64,000 nt of DNA from Pontiella desulfatans (GCF_900890425.1 NZ_CAAHFG010000004.1:850330-914329), one strand, 5' to 3'. Counted from the stretch's first letter, positions 1-9,072 are shown. The notes: generated from the sequence alone by a model not told the origin. A program made the numbers and translations.

Positions 1-118
1 GTTTAGACGGCCTTGCCGGTTTCCAATCGATAATTCGCTCCCGATTCAAAGGGTTGTGCTGTCCTTTGCTTGTTGCTATGCTCGCGTGCGTCGGGCGGGG
101 CGATGAGTGGAGGCGTTG

Positions 119-1969
119 ATGGATAAATCGCTAAAGAAGCAACTTGGTCTGCTCGATGTCTATGCCATCTGCAGCGGGGCCATGATCAGCTCCGGGCTGT
201 TTGTCCTACCTGGCATCGCGGCCTCGAAGATCGGGCCGGCCGTCATCTATGCCTATTTGCTCTCGGGCCTGCTGCTGATCCCCTCGATGCTTTCGATGGC
301 GGAAATGTCGACCGCGCTGCCGCGGGCGGGCGGATCCTACTTTTTCGTTAGCCGCAGCCTCGGCGGCATGTTCGGGACGATCGACGGCGTGGGGGTCTGG
401 CTGGCGCTGATTCTGAAAACATCGATCGCGCTGCTGGGCCTCGGGGCCTATTTGGCGGCATATGTCCACCTGCCGATGCAGCTCGTCGCCATCGTGGCGG
501 GACTTCTGTTCATGGGGTTCAACATGGTCGGCGCCAAGGAAACCACCCGGTTGCAGGTCGTTATGGTGATCGGCCTGCTGGCGATCCTGGCTTTCCTGGT
601 TGTCCGGGGCGCGCCCGCCATCGAGCGTGAATTCTACACGCCGATGGCGCCGGAGGGTTGGGAAAAACTGTTGCCGACCGCTGCGCTGGTCTTCATCAGC
701 TACATCGGCGTAACCAAAGTCGCCAGCATGGCGGAAGAGGTGAAGAACCCATCGCGCAACCTGCCGTTGGGCATGTTTATTTCCCTGGTTTCCATCCTGG
801 TGCTCTATGGCGCGGTCGTGGCGGTCGTGGTCGGCATCGTTCCGGCGGAACAGCTCTATGCAACCCTGACGCCGCTTTCGGACGCGGCGGACATCGCCAT
901 CGGCCCGACCGGAAAAACCCTCGTCAGCCTAGGCGCCGCGCTGGCGTTTGCCACCACGGCCAACGCCGGCATCATGTCGGCCAGCCGCTATCTGCTGGCG
1001 ATGAGCCGCGACCGCGTCATCCCCCACGGGCTGTCGCGCTTTTCCCGCTTCAAGACGCCGTGCCGCGCCATCGCACTGACTTCCGCCATCATTATCCTGG
1101 TCGTCGCCTTCACCGGGCTCGAGCGGATCGCGAAACTGGCCAGTGCGTTCCAGTTGCTGGTGTTCGCCTTCGTCAACATTGCCGTGATTGTGATGCGCGA
1201 GAGCGGCATCGAGAGCTACGACCCCGGCTTCAAGAGCCCGTTCTATCCATGGGTCCAGGTGGTCGGCATCCTTGTTTCCGTGGTGTTGATCCCCGAAATG
1301 GGCCTGATGCCGAGCATCTTTGCCATGGGGCTGGTGGCCATCGGCGTGGTCTGGCATAACCTCTACGCCAGCAAACATATCGCGCCGCGCGCCGGCGCGG
1401 TCGCCAAAATGGCCGAGCGGTTGGGCGAACGCCTGCTCGAACGCGATGCCGATGCGATGGGGCTGCGCACCGAGCTGCGGCAGATCATGAAGGAGCGCGG
1501 CCTGCGTGAGAAAGACCCCTTCGTCGAAGTGGTGCAGAGTGCCCATTTCATCGAAATCGAACCCGGCATCGATTGCGAAGAGGTGATCCGCCGCGGCGCA
1601 GCCCTGCTGGCCGGGCAAAGCGGGATTTCGCGCGACCTCATTCTCGGCGCCCTGCTCGAGCGCAACCGGCTCGGCGAAACCCCGGCCGGCGCAGGTGTGG
1701 CGCTGCCGCATCTGCTCCTGAACGATGTCGAGGGCTTCCACATGGTGGCCGCCCGCTGCATCCACGGGCTCGATTTTCCCGGCGCGGCGCAAGGCATCCA
1801 TGCCGTTTTCCTCCTCTTGGGCGCCCGAAGCAATCCAACCCGCCACCTGCGCTTCCTCGCCGAGATCGCCCGCCGCGCCGAAAACCCGCACTTCATCGAC
1901 GACTGGATTTCCGAAAAATCGGTGGATGGCCTTCCAGAGCTTTTGCTCGCCGGAGACCGCCAGCCGTAG
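119..1969 (+). CDS. APC-family permease fused to a C-terminal PTS EIIA-like domain
   Basis: The first ~430 residues are a polytopic APC (amino acid-polyamine-organocation) transporter, with the family's opening glycine-rich helix (SGAMISSGLFVLPG) and about twelve hydrophobic segments. After a polar linker, residues ~490-610 resemble a fructose/mannitol-type EIIA domain. Its ALPH motif puts a candidate phospho-acceptor at His531. The substrate is probably an amino acid or other small organic cation; the EIIA part may gate transport according to PTS phosphorylation state, which is inference. ATG at 119 is preferred over the in-frame GTG at 107, because TGGAGG ends five bases before it. No EI or HPr gene lies nearby. 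A hairpin terminator follows the stop. Confidence 0.88.
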   Translation: MDKSLKKQLGLLDVYAICSGAMISSGLFVLPGIAASKIGPAVIYAYLLSGLLLIPSMLSMAEMSTALPRAGGSYFFVSRSLGGMFGTIDGVGVWLALILKTSIALLGLGAYLAAYVHLPMQLVAIVAGLLFMGFNMVGAKETTRLQVVMVIGLLAILAFLVVRGAPAIEREFYTPMAPEGWEKLLPTAALVFISYIGVTKVASMAEEVKNPSRNLPLGMFISLVSILVLYGAVVAVVVGIVPAEQLYATLTPLSDAADIAIGPTGKTLVSLGAALAFATTANAGIMSASRYLLAMSRDRVIPHGLSRFSRFKTPCRAIALTSAIIILVVAFTGLERIAKLASAFQLLVFAFVNIAVIVMRESGIESYDPGFKSPFYPWVQVVGILVSVVLIPEMGLMPSIFAMGLVAIGVVWHNLYASKHIAPRAGAVAKMAERLGERLLERDADAMGLRTELRQIMKERGLREKDPFVEVVQSAHFIEIEPGIDCEEVIRRGAALLAGQSGISRDLILGALLERNRLGETPAGAGVALPHLLLNDVEGFHMVAARCIHGLDFPGAAQGIHAVFLLLGARSNPTRHLRFLAEIARRAENPHFIDDWISEKSVDGLPELLLAGDRQP

Positions 1970-1976
1970 GCACGAA

Positions 1977-2000
1977 AAAGCCCGCTCATTGGCGGGCTTT
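1977..2000. terminator. Terminator hairpin between convergent genes
   Basis: A nine-base-pair perfect stem (AAAGCCCGC and GCGGGCTTT) with a six-base loop starts just after the permease stop. A-rich and T-rich flanks on the two sides mean it could serve the permease on the plus strand and the small lipoprotein gene on the minus strand. Confidence 0.7.
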
Positions 2001-2021
2001 CGAGAAAAGGCGGTTGATGCT

Positions 2022-2198
2022 CTAGTAGTTCTGGCCAGAGAGGCCGGGCACGCTGCGCGAGCCTTCCCATTGCTGGGGCGTGTTCCAGGGCATGTTGGAA
2101 TATTCCTGGTCGTCCACGTATCCGTCGTCCGTCGTGGCGCATCCCGCAATCAGAATCGAGACGGTTGCGGCCAAAAGAATGAATGCTGTTTGTTTCAT
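2022..2198 (-). CDS. Small predicted lipoprotein (58 aa)
   Basis: The frame encodes 58 residues beginning MKQTAFILLAATVSILIAGC, a textbook lipoprotein signal with lipobox IAGC. The mature part is short, polar and Asp/Gln/Asn-rich, with no recognised domain. It lies downstream of the HU gene on the same strand, past HU's terminator, and ends against the 1977-2000 hairpin. No good Shine-Dalgarno sequence precedes the ATG, which lowers certainty. Function unknown; small envelope lipoproteins of this kind are often annotated only as hypothetical. Confidence 0.55.
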   Translation of the reverse strand: MKQTAFILLAATVSILIAGCATTDDGYVDDQEYSNMPWNTPQQWEGSRSVPGLSGQNY

Positions 2199-2203
2199 AG
2201 GTC

Positions 2204-2238
2204 AAAAAAAGAACCGCCCCGCAGTACGGGACGGCTTT
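2204..2238 (-). terminator. Rho-independent terminator of the HU gene
   Basis: Read on the minus strand, a GC-rich stem (CCGTCC pairing with GGGCGG, one G-U pair) is followed by TTCTTTTTTT. It begins about 18 bases after the HU stop codon. Confidence 0.65.
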
Positions 2239-2255
2239 TCCAATCCAAATCCAGA

Positions 2256-2534
2256 TTAGAGTACAGCGTCCTTGGCTGCTTTCGCGATGCGGAACTTCAG
2301 AACGGTCTTGGCCGGAATCTGAATGGTTTCGCCGGTGGCTGGGTTGCGGCCGGAACGGGCTGCGCGGTCAACCTTAACGAGCTTACCGATACCAGGAATG
2401 GTGAATCCGTCTGCTGCGCCTTCATATGCGAGCTCAGCGAGGCCGTCGAGGGCGTCCTTGGCCTGAACTTTAGAAATGTCTGCTTTTTCAGCTACTGCTG
2501 CGATGATCTGCGATTTGGTCATAGGTTTTCCCAT
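2256..2534 (-). CDS. HU-family DNA-binding protein
   Basis: This 92-residue protein matches the usual length of bacterial HU/IHF proteins. It has the N-terminal dimerisation helices (MTKSQIIAAVAEKADISK) and the DNA-binding beta arm with the signature GRNPATGETIQIPA, whose proline intercalates in DNA. It would compact the nucleoid as a dimer. The ATG at 2534 has GAGGAG about eight bases upstream, so the MGKP start is preferred over the internal methionine. A terminator follows directly, so it is probably transcribed alone. Confidence 0.95.
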   Translation of the reverse strand: MGKPMTKSQIIAAVAEKADISKVQAKDALDGLAELAYEGAADGFTIPGIGKLVKVDRAARSGRNPATGETIQIPAKTVLKFRIAKAAKDAVL

Positions 2535-2843
2535 AATATGATCTCCTCGATACTTTCCTGGTTAATTCCAACAACAAACTGTCCGACTCCATATCGGCTC
2601 AGCGATAGAAAGTTTCTAGGCTATTACGCATTCCTTAGCAATAGGAAAATGTATAAAAACCAATATTTACGGGGGTGGAATCGATGTTTTGTGTTTTCAT
2701 GACGAGACATTGATAAATACGATCATATTACGTGCAAATGAGTCACCTTGTGGCTTGCCCAAAGCAAACCATTCTGGTTCTATTTCAACCGAAGGGCGGA
2801 TATAGGCTTGGCCTATTCTAAAATCAAGGGATCTCCTCAGGGA
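2535..2843. other. Divergent intergenic region between HU and the mrp operon
   Basis: About 300 bases, AT-richer than the surrounding genes, carrying the HU leader and presumably the mrp promoter. On the minus strand a TTGCTA/TAGAAA pair with 17-base spacing (2613-2641) is a possible HU promoter. I see no clear promoter for mrpA and no repeat or RNA gene. A frame open to mrpA starts further upstream (2748), but its predicted product there does not look like MrpA. Confidence 0.4.
2613..2641 (-). promoter_or_regulatory. Possible HU promoter
   Basis: On the minus strand TTGCTA (2641-2636) and TAGAAA (2618-2613) are spaced by 17 bases, each matching four of six sigma-70 consensus positions, ~80 bases upstream of the HU start. 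Confidence 0.3.
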
Positions 2844-5195
2844 ATGTTTGCATTTTTGACCATTTGTTTTGTTGCGGCGCTGGTTGCTCCGATAGTGCAT
2901 CGGTATTTTCCAAGGCACACGGGGGCAGTGCTTTCCGTTGCGCCGTTGGCCATGTTTGTTTGGCTTTTGACGCAGTTGGCGGGTGTAATGCACGGGCATC
3001 CGGTCGAGCAAGGCTTGGTTTGGATTGAAAAGCTGGGTTTGGAGCTGGCCTTCCGCCTGGATGGGCTCTCCATGCTGTTTGCGCTGATCATCAGCGGCAT
3101 CGGAACGCTGGTTATTCTCTATGCGCAGGGCTATTTCAAGGGGCATCCGCAACAGGGCCGCTTCCTGATGTATATCATCGCTTTCATGGCTTCCATGCTC
3201 GGCGTTGTGCTGGCCGACCACCTTTTGCTCGTTTTTATCTTCTGGGAATTGACCAGTTTCACCTCCTACCTGCTGATCGGCTTCAACCACGAGAGCGCCG
3301 ATGCCCGCAACGCCGCGCTGCAGGCCATGCTGGTGACCGTGCTGGGAGGCCTCTTCCTGCTGGCCGGCATGATTCTGCTGGCCGATGCCGCCGGCACGTG
3401 GCGCCTTTCCGAAATCATCCAACGGGGCCATGCAATTGTTGAGCATCAACATTATTTGCCGATCCTGATCCTGGTTTGCATCGGCGCCTTCACCAAGTCG
3501 GCCCAGTTCCCGTTCCATTTCTGGCTGCCCAACGCCATGCAGGCGCCGACGCCCGCCAGTGCCTACCTGCACTCCTCCACCATGGTCAAGGCGGGGGTCT
3601 ACCTGCTTGCCCGCCTGCATCCGGCCCTGGGGCATACGGACGAGTGGATGCTGATCCTCACGACCATCGGCACCACGACCTTCCTGCTCGGGGCCATCAT
3701 GGCGCTGGGGCAGCACGTGCTCAAGCGCCTGCTCGCCTACACCACCGTCTCCGCCCTGGGCGCCATGGTCATGTTGCTCGGCGTTGGAACCAAATACACC
3801 ATCAAGGCCATGGCCGCCTTCGTGCTCGCCCATGCCTTCTATAAAGCAACGCTCTTCATGGTCGCCGGCGGCATCACCCACGAAACCGGCGGCGAAACCT
3901 CCATCGACAAGCTCGGCGGCCTGCGCAAGGCCATGCCGTTCTCGTTCGCCTGCGCCCTGTTGGCCGGCCTCTCCATGGGCGGCTTCCCTCCCTTCTTCGG
4001 ATTCGTGGCCAAGGAAACCTGGCTGCATGCGCTCGGCGACCATCCCTTGCTGATTGCCGCCACCGTGGTTGGCGGCGCGGCCTATGTGCTGGTTGGTTTA
4101 TCAACCGGTCTAAAACCGTTCATTGGAAAAATGCCCGAAGGATTGCATGCCCACGAGGTGCCGCTATCCATGCGCATCGGGCCCATGGTGCTCGGACTCG
4201 GCGGTCTCGTGCTGGCCTTCTTCTGCGGAACCATCGGCCATGCGCTGGTCGAACCGGCCGCCACCGCGATCTATGCCAAACCCCTCGAAGTGCATCTGCA
4301 CCTGTGGGCCGGCTTCAATAAATATCTTGTGATCAGCCTCGTTACCCTCGCCATCGGAACCGGCTGCTATCTCGCCCGCCCGTTCTTCGTGAAGGTTGCC
4401 GAGCGGCTCCGCCCCATCACCCGCTTCGGGCCGGATGCGGTCTATCAACTGAAGCTTAATTCCGTCCTCAGGTTTGCCGCGTGGCAGACGCGCGTTATGC
4501 AGACCGGCATCTTGCGCGACTATATCCGCGTGACCGTCCTTTCGGTGGTCGCCCTGGTGGGGGCGGCCTTCTACCGCGCCGGCGGCTTCCAGCGGTGGGA
4601 AAACCTGTCGCCCATTTCACCACGCATTGCGCTGGTTGCCATGCTGATGATCGCGGCCGCATTTGCCACCACCTATTCCAAATCGCGCCTGCGGTCGATC
4701 CTGTCGATGGGCGTCGTCGGCTACAGCATGGCGATGCTCTTCACCTTTTTCGGCGCGCCCGACCTGGCCATGACGCAGCTGGTGATCGAAACGTTGACCG
4801 TCATCCTGCTCGCGCTCGCGTTCTACCACCTGCCGCCCTTCAGTCATGGCTCGACCAAACGGACGCGCGCGATCGATGTCGCCATCGCCTCCGGCGCCGG
4901 GGTCATGGTCACGCTGCTGGTGCTCGCGGCGTTGCATGTGCAGACGCCCACGCCCGTTTCGGACTACTACCTCGACCATAGCTACAAAGACGCGCACGGC
5001 CGCAACGTCGTCAACGTCATCCTCGTCGACTTCCGCGCGCTCGACACCCTGGGCGAAATCACCGTGCTCACCATCGCCGCGCTCGGGGCCTATGCCCTGC
5101 TGAAGCTGCGCCCGGGTCGTAGACGCGACGCCCTCGTCGCGTTGCCGCGCGACAGCGGTGAGGGCACCGCTTCTACGAAGGAGGGGCAGCCATGA
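2844..5195 (+). CDS. mrpA: Mrp Na+/H+ antiporter subunit A
   Basis: About 783 residues form the large MrpA subunit, related to NuoL. An N-terminal proton-antiporter core contains the conserved Lys/His helices (SAQFPFHFWLPNAM and LHSSTMVKAGVYLL), and a C-terminal MrpA/MbhE-like segment (GAPDLAMTQLVIETLTVILL) follows. It exchanges cytoplasmic Na+ for protons in the inner membrane within the seven-subunit complex. ATG 2844 was chosen because the hydrophobic first helix begins there. The stop overlaps mrpB (ATGA). The last ~27 residues, Arg/Asp/Gly-rich, are encoded by a repeat-like sequence and are probably not functional. Confidence 0.95.
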   Translation: MFAFLTICFVAALVAPIVHRYFPRHTGAVLSVAPLAMFVWLLTQLAGVMHGHPVEQGLVWIEKLGLELAFRLDGLSMLFALIISGIGTLVILYAQGYFKGHPQQGRFLMYIIAFMASMLGVVLADHLLLVFIFWELTSFTSYLLIGFNHESADARNAALQAMLVTVLGGLFLLAGMILLADAAGTWRLSEIIQRGHAIVEHQHYLPILILVCIGAFTKSAQFPFHFWLPNAMQAPTPASAYLHSSTMVKAGVYLLARLHPALGHTDEWMLILTTIGTTTFLLGAIMALGQHVLKRLLAYTTVSALGAMVMLLGVGTKYTIKAMAAFVLAHAFYKATLFMVAGGITHETGGETSIDKLGGLRKAMPFSFACALLAGLSMGGFPPFFGFVAKETWLHALGDHPLLIAATVVGGAAYVLVGLSTGLKPFIGKMPEGLHAHEVPLSMRIGPMVLGLGGLVLAFFCGTIGHALVEPAATAIYAKPLEVHLHLWAGFNKYLVISLVTLAIGTGCYLARPFFVKVAERLRPITRFGPDAVYQLKLNSVLRFAAWQTRVMQTGILRDYIRVTVLSVVALVGAAFYRAGGFQRWENLSPISPRIALVAMLMIAAAFATTYSKSRLRSILSMGVVGYSMAMLFTFFGAPDLAMTQLVIETLTVILLALAFYHLPPFSHGSTKRTRAIDVAIASGAGVMVTLLVLAALHVQTPTPVSDYYLDHSYKDAHGRNVVNVILVDFRALDTLGEITVLTIAALGAYALLKLRPGRRRDALVALPRDSGEGTASTKEGQP
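5115..5181. repeat. Palindromic repeat-like element in the 3' end of mrpA
   Basis: The segment is bounded by CGTAGA (5118) and its complement TCTACG (5172) and contains further short inverted repeats (GCGACGCCCTCGTCGC). It lies inside the mrpA reading frame, gives an un-MrpA-like basic tail, and its right end supplies the AAGGAGGGG ribosome-binding site of mrpB. Confidence 0.5.
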
Positions 5196-5593
5196 CCTCC
5201 ATCATCTTCCGCACCGCCACGCGCTATATGTTTCCGCCACTGCTGGTTTTCTCGGTCTACGTGCTGCTGCGCGGCCACCATTATCCGGGCGGCGGCTTTG
5301 TTGGCGGGCTCTTCGCGGGATCGGCCTTTTCGCTGTATGCGCTGGCGTTCACCGTGGCCGAAGCCCGTTCCATCCTGCGGTTCGATCCGCGCGACATCAC
5401 CGCGGCCGGCCTTGCCGTCGCGCTGCTCAGCGGCATCCCGCCGCTCTTTTCCGGCAACGCGTTCCTGACGGGGACGTGGTGGGAGCTGCCTTTCATGGAT
5501 CTGGGCACGCCGCTCGTTTTCGACGTCGGCGTCTATTTGGTGGTGCTTGGCGTTTTGCTGACGCTCGTCTTTGCGCTAGGGGAGGAGGAATAG
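5192..5593 (+). CDS. mrpB: Mrp antiporter subunit B
   Basis: 133 residues with four hydrophobic helices and the MrpB hallmark [15 protein letters not shown] near the start. Only the C-terminal MnhB-type domain is present, the typical length for stand-alone MrpB. Its start overlaps the mrpA stop by four bases (ATGA), indicating translational coupling, and AAGGAGGGG sits upstream. It acts in the inner membrane as part of the Mrp complex. Confidence 0.94.
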   Translation: MTSIIFRTATRYMFPPLLVFSVYVLLRGHHYPGGGFVGGLFAGSAFSLYALAFTVAEARSILRFDPRDITAAGLAVALLSGIPPLFSGNAFLTGTWWELPFMDLGTPLVFDVGVYLVVLGVLLTLVFALGEEE

Positions 5594-5594
5594 C

Positions 5595-5942
5595 ATGGAA
5601 GTCGTCCTCGCCCTTGTGATTGGCGTGCTCTACGGAGCCGGGCTCTACCTCATGATGCGCCGCAACCTGGTGCAGCTGATCATCGGCCTGGGCCTGCTCA
5701 GCCACGGCGCCAACCTGCTGATCTTCACGGCCGGCGGCCTGCGCGAAACCGGTGCGCCGATCTTGGCCGAGGGCGAAAAGCATTTCGCCGCCATGCCCGC
5801 CGACCCGCTGCCGCAGGCGCTGATCCTAACGGCCATCGTGATCAGCTTCGCCGTTACCGCCTTTGCGCTGGTGCTGTTCCTGCGCACCTACCAGACCGTC
5901 GGCACCGACGATGTGGACCGGATGAAGGAGACCGACACATGA
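5595..5942 (+). CDS. mrpC: Mrp antiporter subunit C (NuoK-like)
   Basis: 115 residues, three transmembrane helices, homologous to NuoK. It shows the conserved pattern [20 protein letters not shown] and, in the third helix, [20 protein letters not shown], diagnostic of MrpC. It starts one base after the mrpB stop with GGGGAGGAGG upstream, and its stop overlaps mrpD. Confidence 0.95.
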   Translation: MEVVLALVIGVLYGAGLYLMMRRNLVQLIIGLGLLSHGANLLIFTAGGLRETGAPILAEGEKHFAAMPADPLPQALILTAIVISFAVTAFALVLFLRTYQTVGTDDVDRMKETDT

Positions 5943-7438
5943 CCCTTCTACCATCGCTCCCCATCACGATTCCGCTCGCCGGCGCGGTGCTTTGCATGCT
6001 CTTCCGCAGGAGCATTGCCGTGCAGAAGGCGATCGCCTTCTGCACCTCGGCCATCATTTTGCTGACGTCCCTCTGCATCATGGCCCACACCAAAAATGGC
6101 ACCATTGCCGTAATGAATGTCGGCAGTTGGCAGGCCCCGTTCGGCATCACGTTGGCGATCGACATGCTTTCGAGCGTCATGCTGGTGCTGGTTGGCCTGC
6201 TGGCGGTCGGGGTTTCGGCCTATGCCTGCTTCGATCTCGACCGGCCGCGCATGCAGCTCGGTTTCTTCCCGCTCATGCTCATTTTGCTGATGGGCGTCAA
6301 CGGTGCGTTCGTGACCGGCGACCTGTTCAACCTCTACGTCTGGTTCGAGGTGCTGCTGACCGCCTCCTTCATTCTTTTGGCGCTCGGCGGCGAGCGGCAG
6401 CAGCTGGAGGGGTCGATCAAGTATGTTGCGCTCAACCTGCTCTCGTCGGCGCTGTTCTTGGCGGGCATCGGTATTCTCTACGGCATGGCCGGCACGCTCA
6501 ACATGGCCGAGCTCGCGCACCTGGTCCAGGAGGGCGGGCGCGGCGGGCTCGTCACGATGGTGGCGGTGATGTTCATGATGGCCTTCGGCATCAAGTGCGG
6601 CATGTTCCCGCTTTATTTCTGGTTGCCGGCATCCTACCCAACCCCGCCCGCCGCCGTCACCGCGCTCTTTTCCGGCCTGCTCACCAAGGTCGGCGTCTAC
6701 TCGCTCATCCGCGTCTTCACGCTGATCTTCGACACCGACCCCGATTTCCTGCACGGCATGATTCTCGCCGGGGCCGGGCTGACGATGCTCTCCGGCGTTT
6801 TGGCCGCCGCCGCGCAATACGAGATGCGCAAGATTCTCGCCGTGCACATCGTCAGCCAGATCGGCTACATCGTGATGGGCCTGGGCCTCTTCACTAAACT
6901 GGCGCTCACGGGCACCATCGTCTATCTCATCCACGTCATCATCGTGAAAACCAACCTTTTCCTCGTCGCCGGTGCCATCAACCGCATCAAGGGAACCTAC
7001 GACCTGCACAAACTCGGCGGACTCTATAAGGAGAAGCCCGGCCTCTCGATCCTCTTCATCATTTCCGCCATGTCGCTGGCCGGCGTGCCGCCGCTTTCCG
7101 GTTTCTTTGCCAAGCTCACGCTCATCATCGCGGGGTTGCGGGCGGAATCGTGGTTGATTGTTGTGGTTGCGCTCGGCGTCAGCCTGCTCACGCTCTATTC
7201 CATGACCAAGATCTGGACGTATGTCTTCTGGAAACCCGCGCCCGAACCGCTGCCCGACCTCGATCCCATGTCCAAGGGCAAGTGGTTCGTCTTCCTGCTT
7301 CCGATGATCGGCTACACCATCCTCACCATCGCCATCGGCGTTTTCGCCGGCCCGATCTTCGACTATGCCGATGCCGCCGCCGGGCAGCTCATGAATCCAC
7401 AGGGCTATATCGACGCCGTCCTCGGAGGTGCGAAATGA
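5939..7438 (+). CDS. mrpD: Mrp antiporter subunit D (NuoN/NuoM-like)
   Basis: 499 residues, about fourteen helices, of the proton-conducting antiporter family. The conserved motif [22 protein letters not shown] contains the essential helix-7 lysine region, and [12 protein letters not shown] carries the helix-5 glutamate. It pairs with MrpA as the second NuoL-like channel. It overlaps mrpC by four bases. Unlike the tight A-D junctions, a 373-base repeat-filled gap separates it from mrpE. Confidence 0.95.
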   Translation: MTLLPSLPITIPLAGAVLCMLFRRSIAVQKAIAFCTSAIILLTSLCIMAHTKNGTIAVMNVGSWQAPFGITLAIDMLSSVMLVLVGLLAVGVSAYACFDLDRPRMQLGFFPLMLILLMGVNGAFVTGDLFNLYVWFEVLLTASFILLALGGERQQLEGSIKYVALNLLSSALFLAGIGILYGMAGTLNMAELAHLVQEGGRGGLVTMVAVMFMMAFGIKCGMFPLYFWLPASYPTPPAAVTALFSGLLTKVGVYSLIRVFTLIFDTDPDFLHGMILAGAGLTMLSGVLAAAAQYEMRKILAVHIVSQIGYIVMGLGLFTKLALTGTIVYLIHVIIVKTNLFLVAGAINRIKGTYDLHKLGGLYKEKPGLSILFIISAMSLAGVPPLSGFFAKLTLIIAGLRAESWLIVVVALGVSLLTLYSMTKIWTYVFWKPAPEPLPDLDPMSKGKWFVFLLPMIGYTILTIAIGVFAGPIFDYADAAAGQLMNPQGYIDAVLGGAK

Positions 7439-7811
7439 TGCCGCTTTGCAATAGGTTGAATGACCGCAAAGACGCGAAGACGCGATGGTTTTCCTTGGTG
7501 AATAATATTCCCGTCGCTTTGCGCCTTCTCGTCTTTGCGGTCAAGCAATGTGCCAAGGGCACAACACAATTTAGCATGGGGCAACGCCCCATGTTCAGAT
7601 GCATCCATAATCGGATTTGCCCTGTAGGGGCAACACACTTTCCGGCAGCCTTTGTGTTGTCCATTCAGGACAAAATTTCCATCGCGGCATCAAACCTTGG
7701 GCTGCGCCCAAGGCTAAATTGTGTAGTGCCTTCGGCACATCAGATAAAACCCGGTTCCGGCGTTGTGCGCCTTCGCGTCTTTGCGGTCAGATCATTTGCG
7801 AGGGCCGGGTA
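7439..7811. repeat. Repeat-filled gap inside the mrp operon (mrpD-mrpE)
   Basis: The gap consists of nested inverted repeats. TGACCGCAAAGACGCGAAG (7461) is complemented at 7521-7543 and again at 7767-7789. Between them, an arm containing GCACAACACAATTTAGC (from ~7558) is answered by GCTAAATTGTGTAGTGC (~7714). The transcript could form large hairpins, yet no T-run terminator is evident, so mrpEFG may still be co-transcribed. No credible coding frame is present. Confidence 0.7.
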
Positions 7812-8291
7812 ATGCAACTCTTCGTCACCAACGTCCTGATATCGCTGCTCTGGGCGCTGCTCACCGGGAAGGTGTCGGTCGGCAACCTGGCGGTCGGCTT
7901 TGTGCTGGGCTATGTTGCGCTGACGCTGCTCCATTCGGAGAAGGAGGAACGGAAGAATTCCTATTTCCGGAAATCGCTGCAGATTGTCCGCTTCGCGCTC
8001 TTCTTTACCAAGGAGCTGGTTGTCTCGTCTTGGCGCGTTGCCCGGGATGTCATCAAGCCGCTGCCCGAAATGCGCCCCGGCGTGGTCGGTATTCCAATCG
8101 ATGCCGAGACCGACTTGGAGATTACCTTGCTGGCCAACGTGATCTCGCTGACCCCCGGGACGTTGAGTCTCGATGTTTCGCCGGATCGGAAGACGCTCTA
8201 CATCCATGCGATGTACGTGATCAATCCCGACGACCTGCGCAAGGAAATCAAGGAAGGCCTCGAGCGCCGCCTGCTGGAGCTGCTGCGATGA
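7812..8291 (+). CDS. mrpE: Mrp antiporter subunit E
   Basis: 159 residues with two N-terminal hydrophobic helices and a soluble domain typical of MnhE/MrpE. The signature is LLANVISLTPGTLSLDVSPD, followed by the C-terminal YVINPDDLRKEIKEGLERR. ATG 7812 follows GAGGGCCGGGTA; the frame is open further upstream, but that part lies in repeat sequence and has no MrpE character. MrpE supports assembly or activity of the complex. Confidence 0.93.
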   Translation: MQLFVTNVLISLLWALLTGKVSVGNLAVGFVLGYVALTLLHSEKEERKNSYFRKSLQIVRFALFFTKELVVSSWRVARDVIKPLPEMRPGVVGIPIDAETDLEITLLANVISLTPGTLSLDVSPDRKTLYIHAMYVINPDDLRKEIKEGLERRLLELLR

Positions 8292-8312
8292 GCAAAACTG
8301 GAAAAATGATTA

Positions 8313-8386
8313 GCCACGAAAGAACGCAAGGAAAGCAAAGCCATGGCTCGGTTTTTCCTTTGTGTTCTCTGCGCTCTTTTGTGGCC
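8313..8386. repeat. Interspersed palindromic repeat between mrpE and mrpF
   Basis: GCCACGAAAGAACGCAAGG is answered by an imperfect complement (CTGCGCTCTTTTGTGGC) about 50 bases on. The same consensus (GCCACnAnAGAnCGCAAAG) recurs at 32684 and near 55200. Confidence 0.6.
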
Positions 8387-8414
8387 AAGGCTTATCCCTA
8401 TTTGGAGTGGTTCA

Positions 8415-8681
8415 ATGGTTGAGCTTGTTTGCCCGCTTGTGATGCTGATGCTCACCGTTGCTTTTGCGGCGGCGTTTGTCCGCGTGGTCATTGGCCCCAC
8501 GCTGTCCGACCGCGTCATCGCGCTCGACATGGCCGCCACCATCGTGGTGGCCCTGATTCTCACGCACTGCGTACAGTCGGGCTCGTTCTACTACATCCCC
8601 GCCGCCATCAGTATTGCGCTGCTCTCCTTCATCGGCACCGTCGTGCTGGCCATCTACATCAGCCGGGGAGGTGCCGAATGA
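8415..8681 (+). CDS. mrpF: Mrp antiporter subunit F
   Basis: 88 residues and three helices, with the conserved MrpF loop VVIGPTLSDRVIALD. ATG 8415 is preferred: GGAG lies seven bases upstream and the protein then has normal MrpF length, whereas the longer open frame (from 8343) reads through the 8313-8386 repeat. Its stop overlaps mrpG by four bases. Confidence 0.93.
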   Translation: MVELVCPLVMLMLTVAFAAAFVRVVIGPTLSDRVIALDMAATIVVALILTHCVQSGSFYYIPAAISIALLSFIGTVVLAIYISRGGAE

Positions 8682-9022
8682 TCCGCGAAATCCTCGTCTC
8701 CATCTTCCTGCTCGCCGGCGGCGTCCTCTCCATCGTCGCCGCCGTCGGCGTGATCCGCCTGCCCGACCTCTTCTGCCGCATGCACGCCGCCACCAAGACC
8801 GGGACGGTCGGCGTCAGCGCCATCGTCATCGGCATGATGATCCATTTCGGCAACATCACCGTCACCTCGCGCGGCGTGCTCGTGATCGCATTTTTCCTGC
8901 TCACCGCCCCCGTCGCCGCGCACATGATCGGCCGTGCCGCCTACCGCTCCGGCGTCGCCCTCTGGATCCTCACCCGCATCGACGAGTGGAAAACCCATGG
9001 CGAAATGGAACAAGACGATTGA
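8678..9022 (+). CDS. mrpG: Mrp antiporter subunit G
   Basis: 114 residues, three helices, with the diagnostic sequence GVIRLPDLFCRMHAATKTGT following the first helix. It is the last gene of the operon, coupled to mrpF by an ATGA overlap and followed by a strong terminator. All seven Mrp subunits are therefore present in canonical A-G order. Confidence 0.95.
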   Translation: MIREILVSIFLLAGGVLSIVAAVGVIRLPDLFCRMHAATKTGTVGVSAIVIGMMIHFGNITVTSRGVLVIAFFLLTAPVAAHMIGRAAYRSGVALWILTRIDEWKTHGEMEQDD

Positions 9023-9043
9023 TCCCCATTTCGTGAACTGCGG

Positions 9044-9072
9044 AAAACCGGGGTGTTTCACTCCGGTTTTTC
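9044..9072 (+). terminator. Terminator of the mrp operon
   Basis: A 12-base-pair stem (AAAACCGGGGTG with CACTCCGGTTTT, one G-U pair), a three-base loop and a closing T-run lie 22 bases after the mrpG stop. Confidence 0.85.

Noticed and set aside
7439-7811. mrpE beginning further upstream through the repeat gap
   Set aside because: The added residues come from inverted-repeat sequence and MrpE homology starts at 7812.
7439-8414. Palindromic repeats in the mrp operon as a CRISPR array
   Set aside because: Arms alternate in orientation, spacing is irregular, and no cas gene is present.
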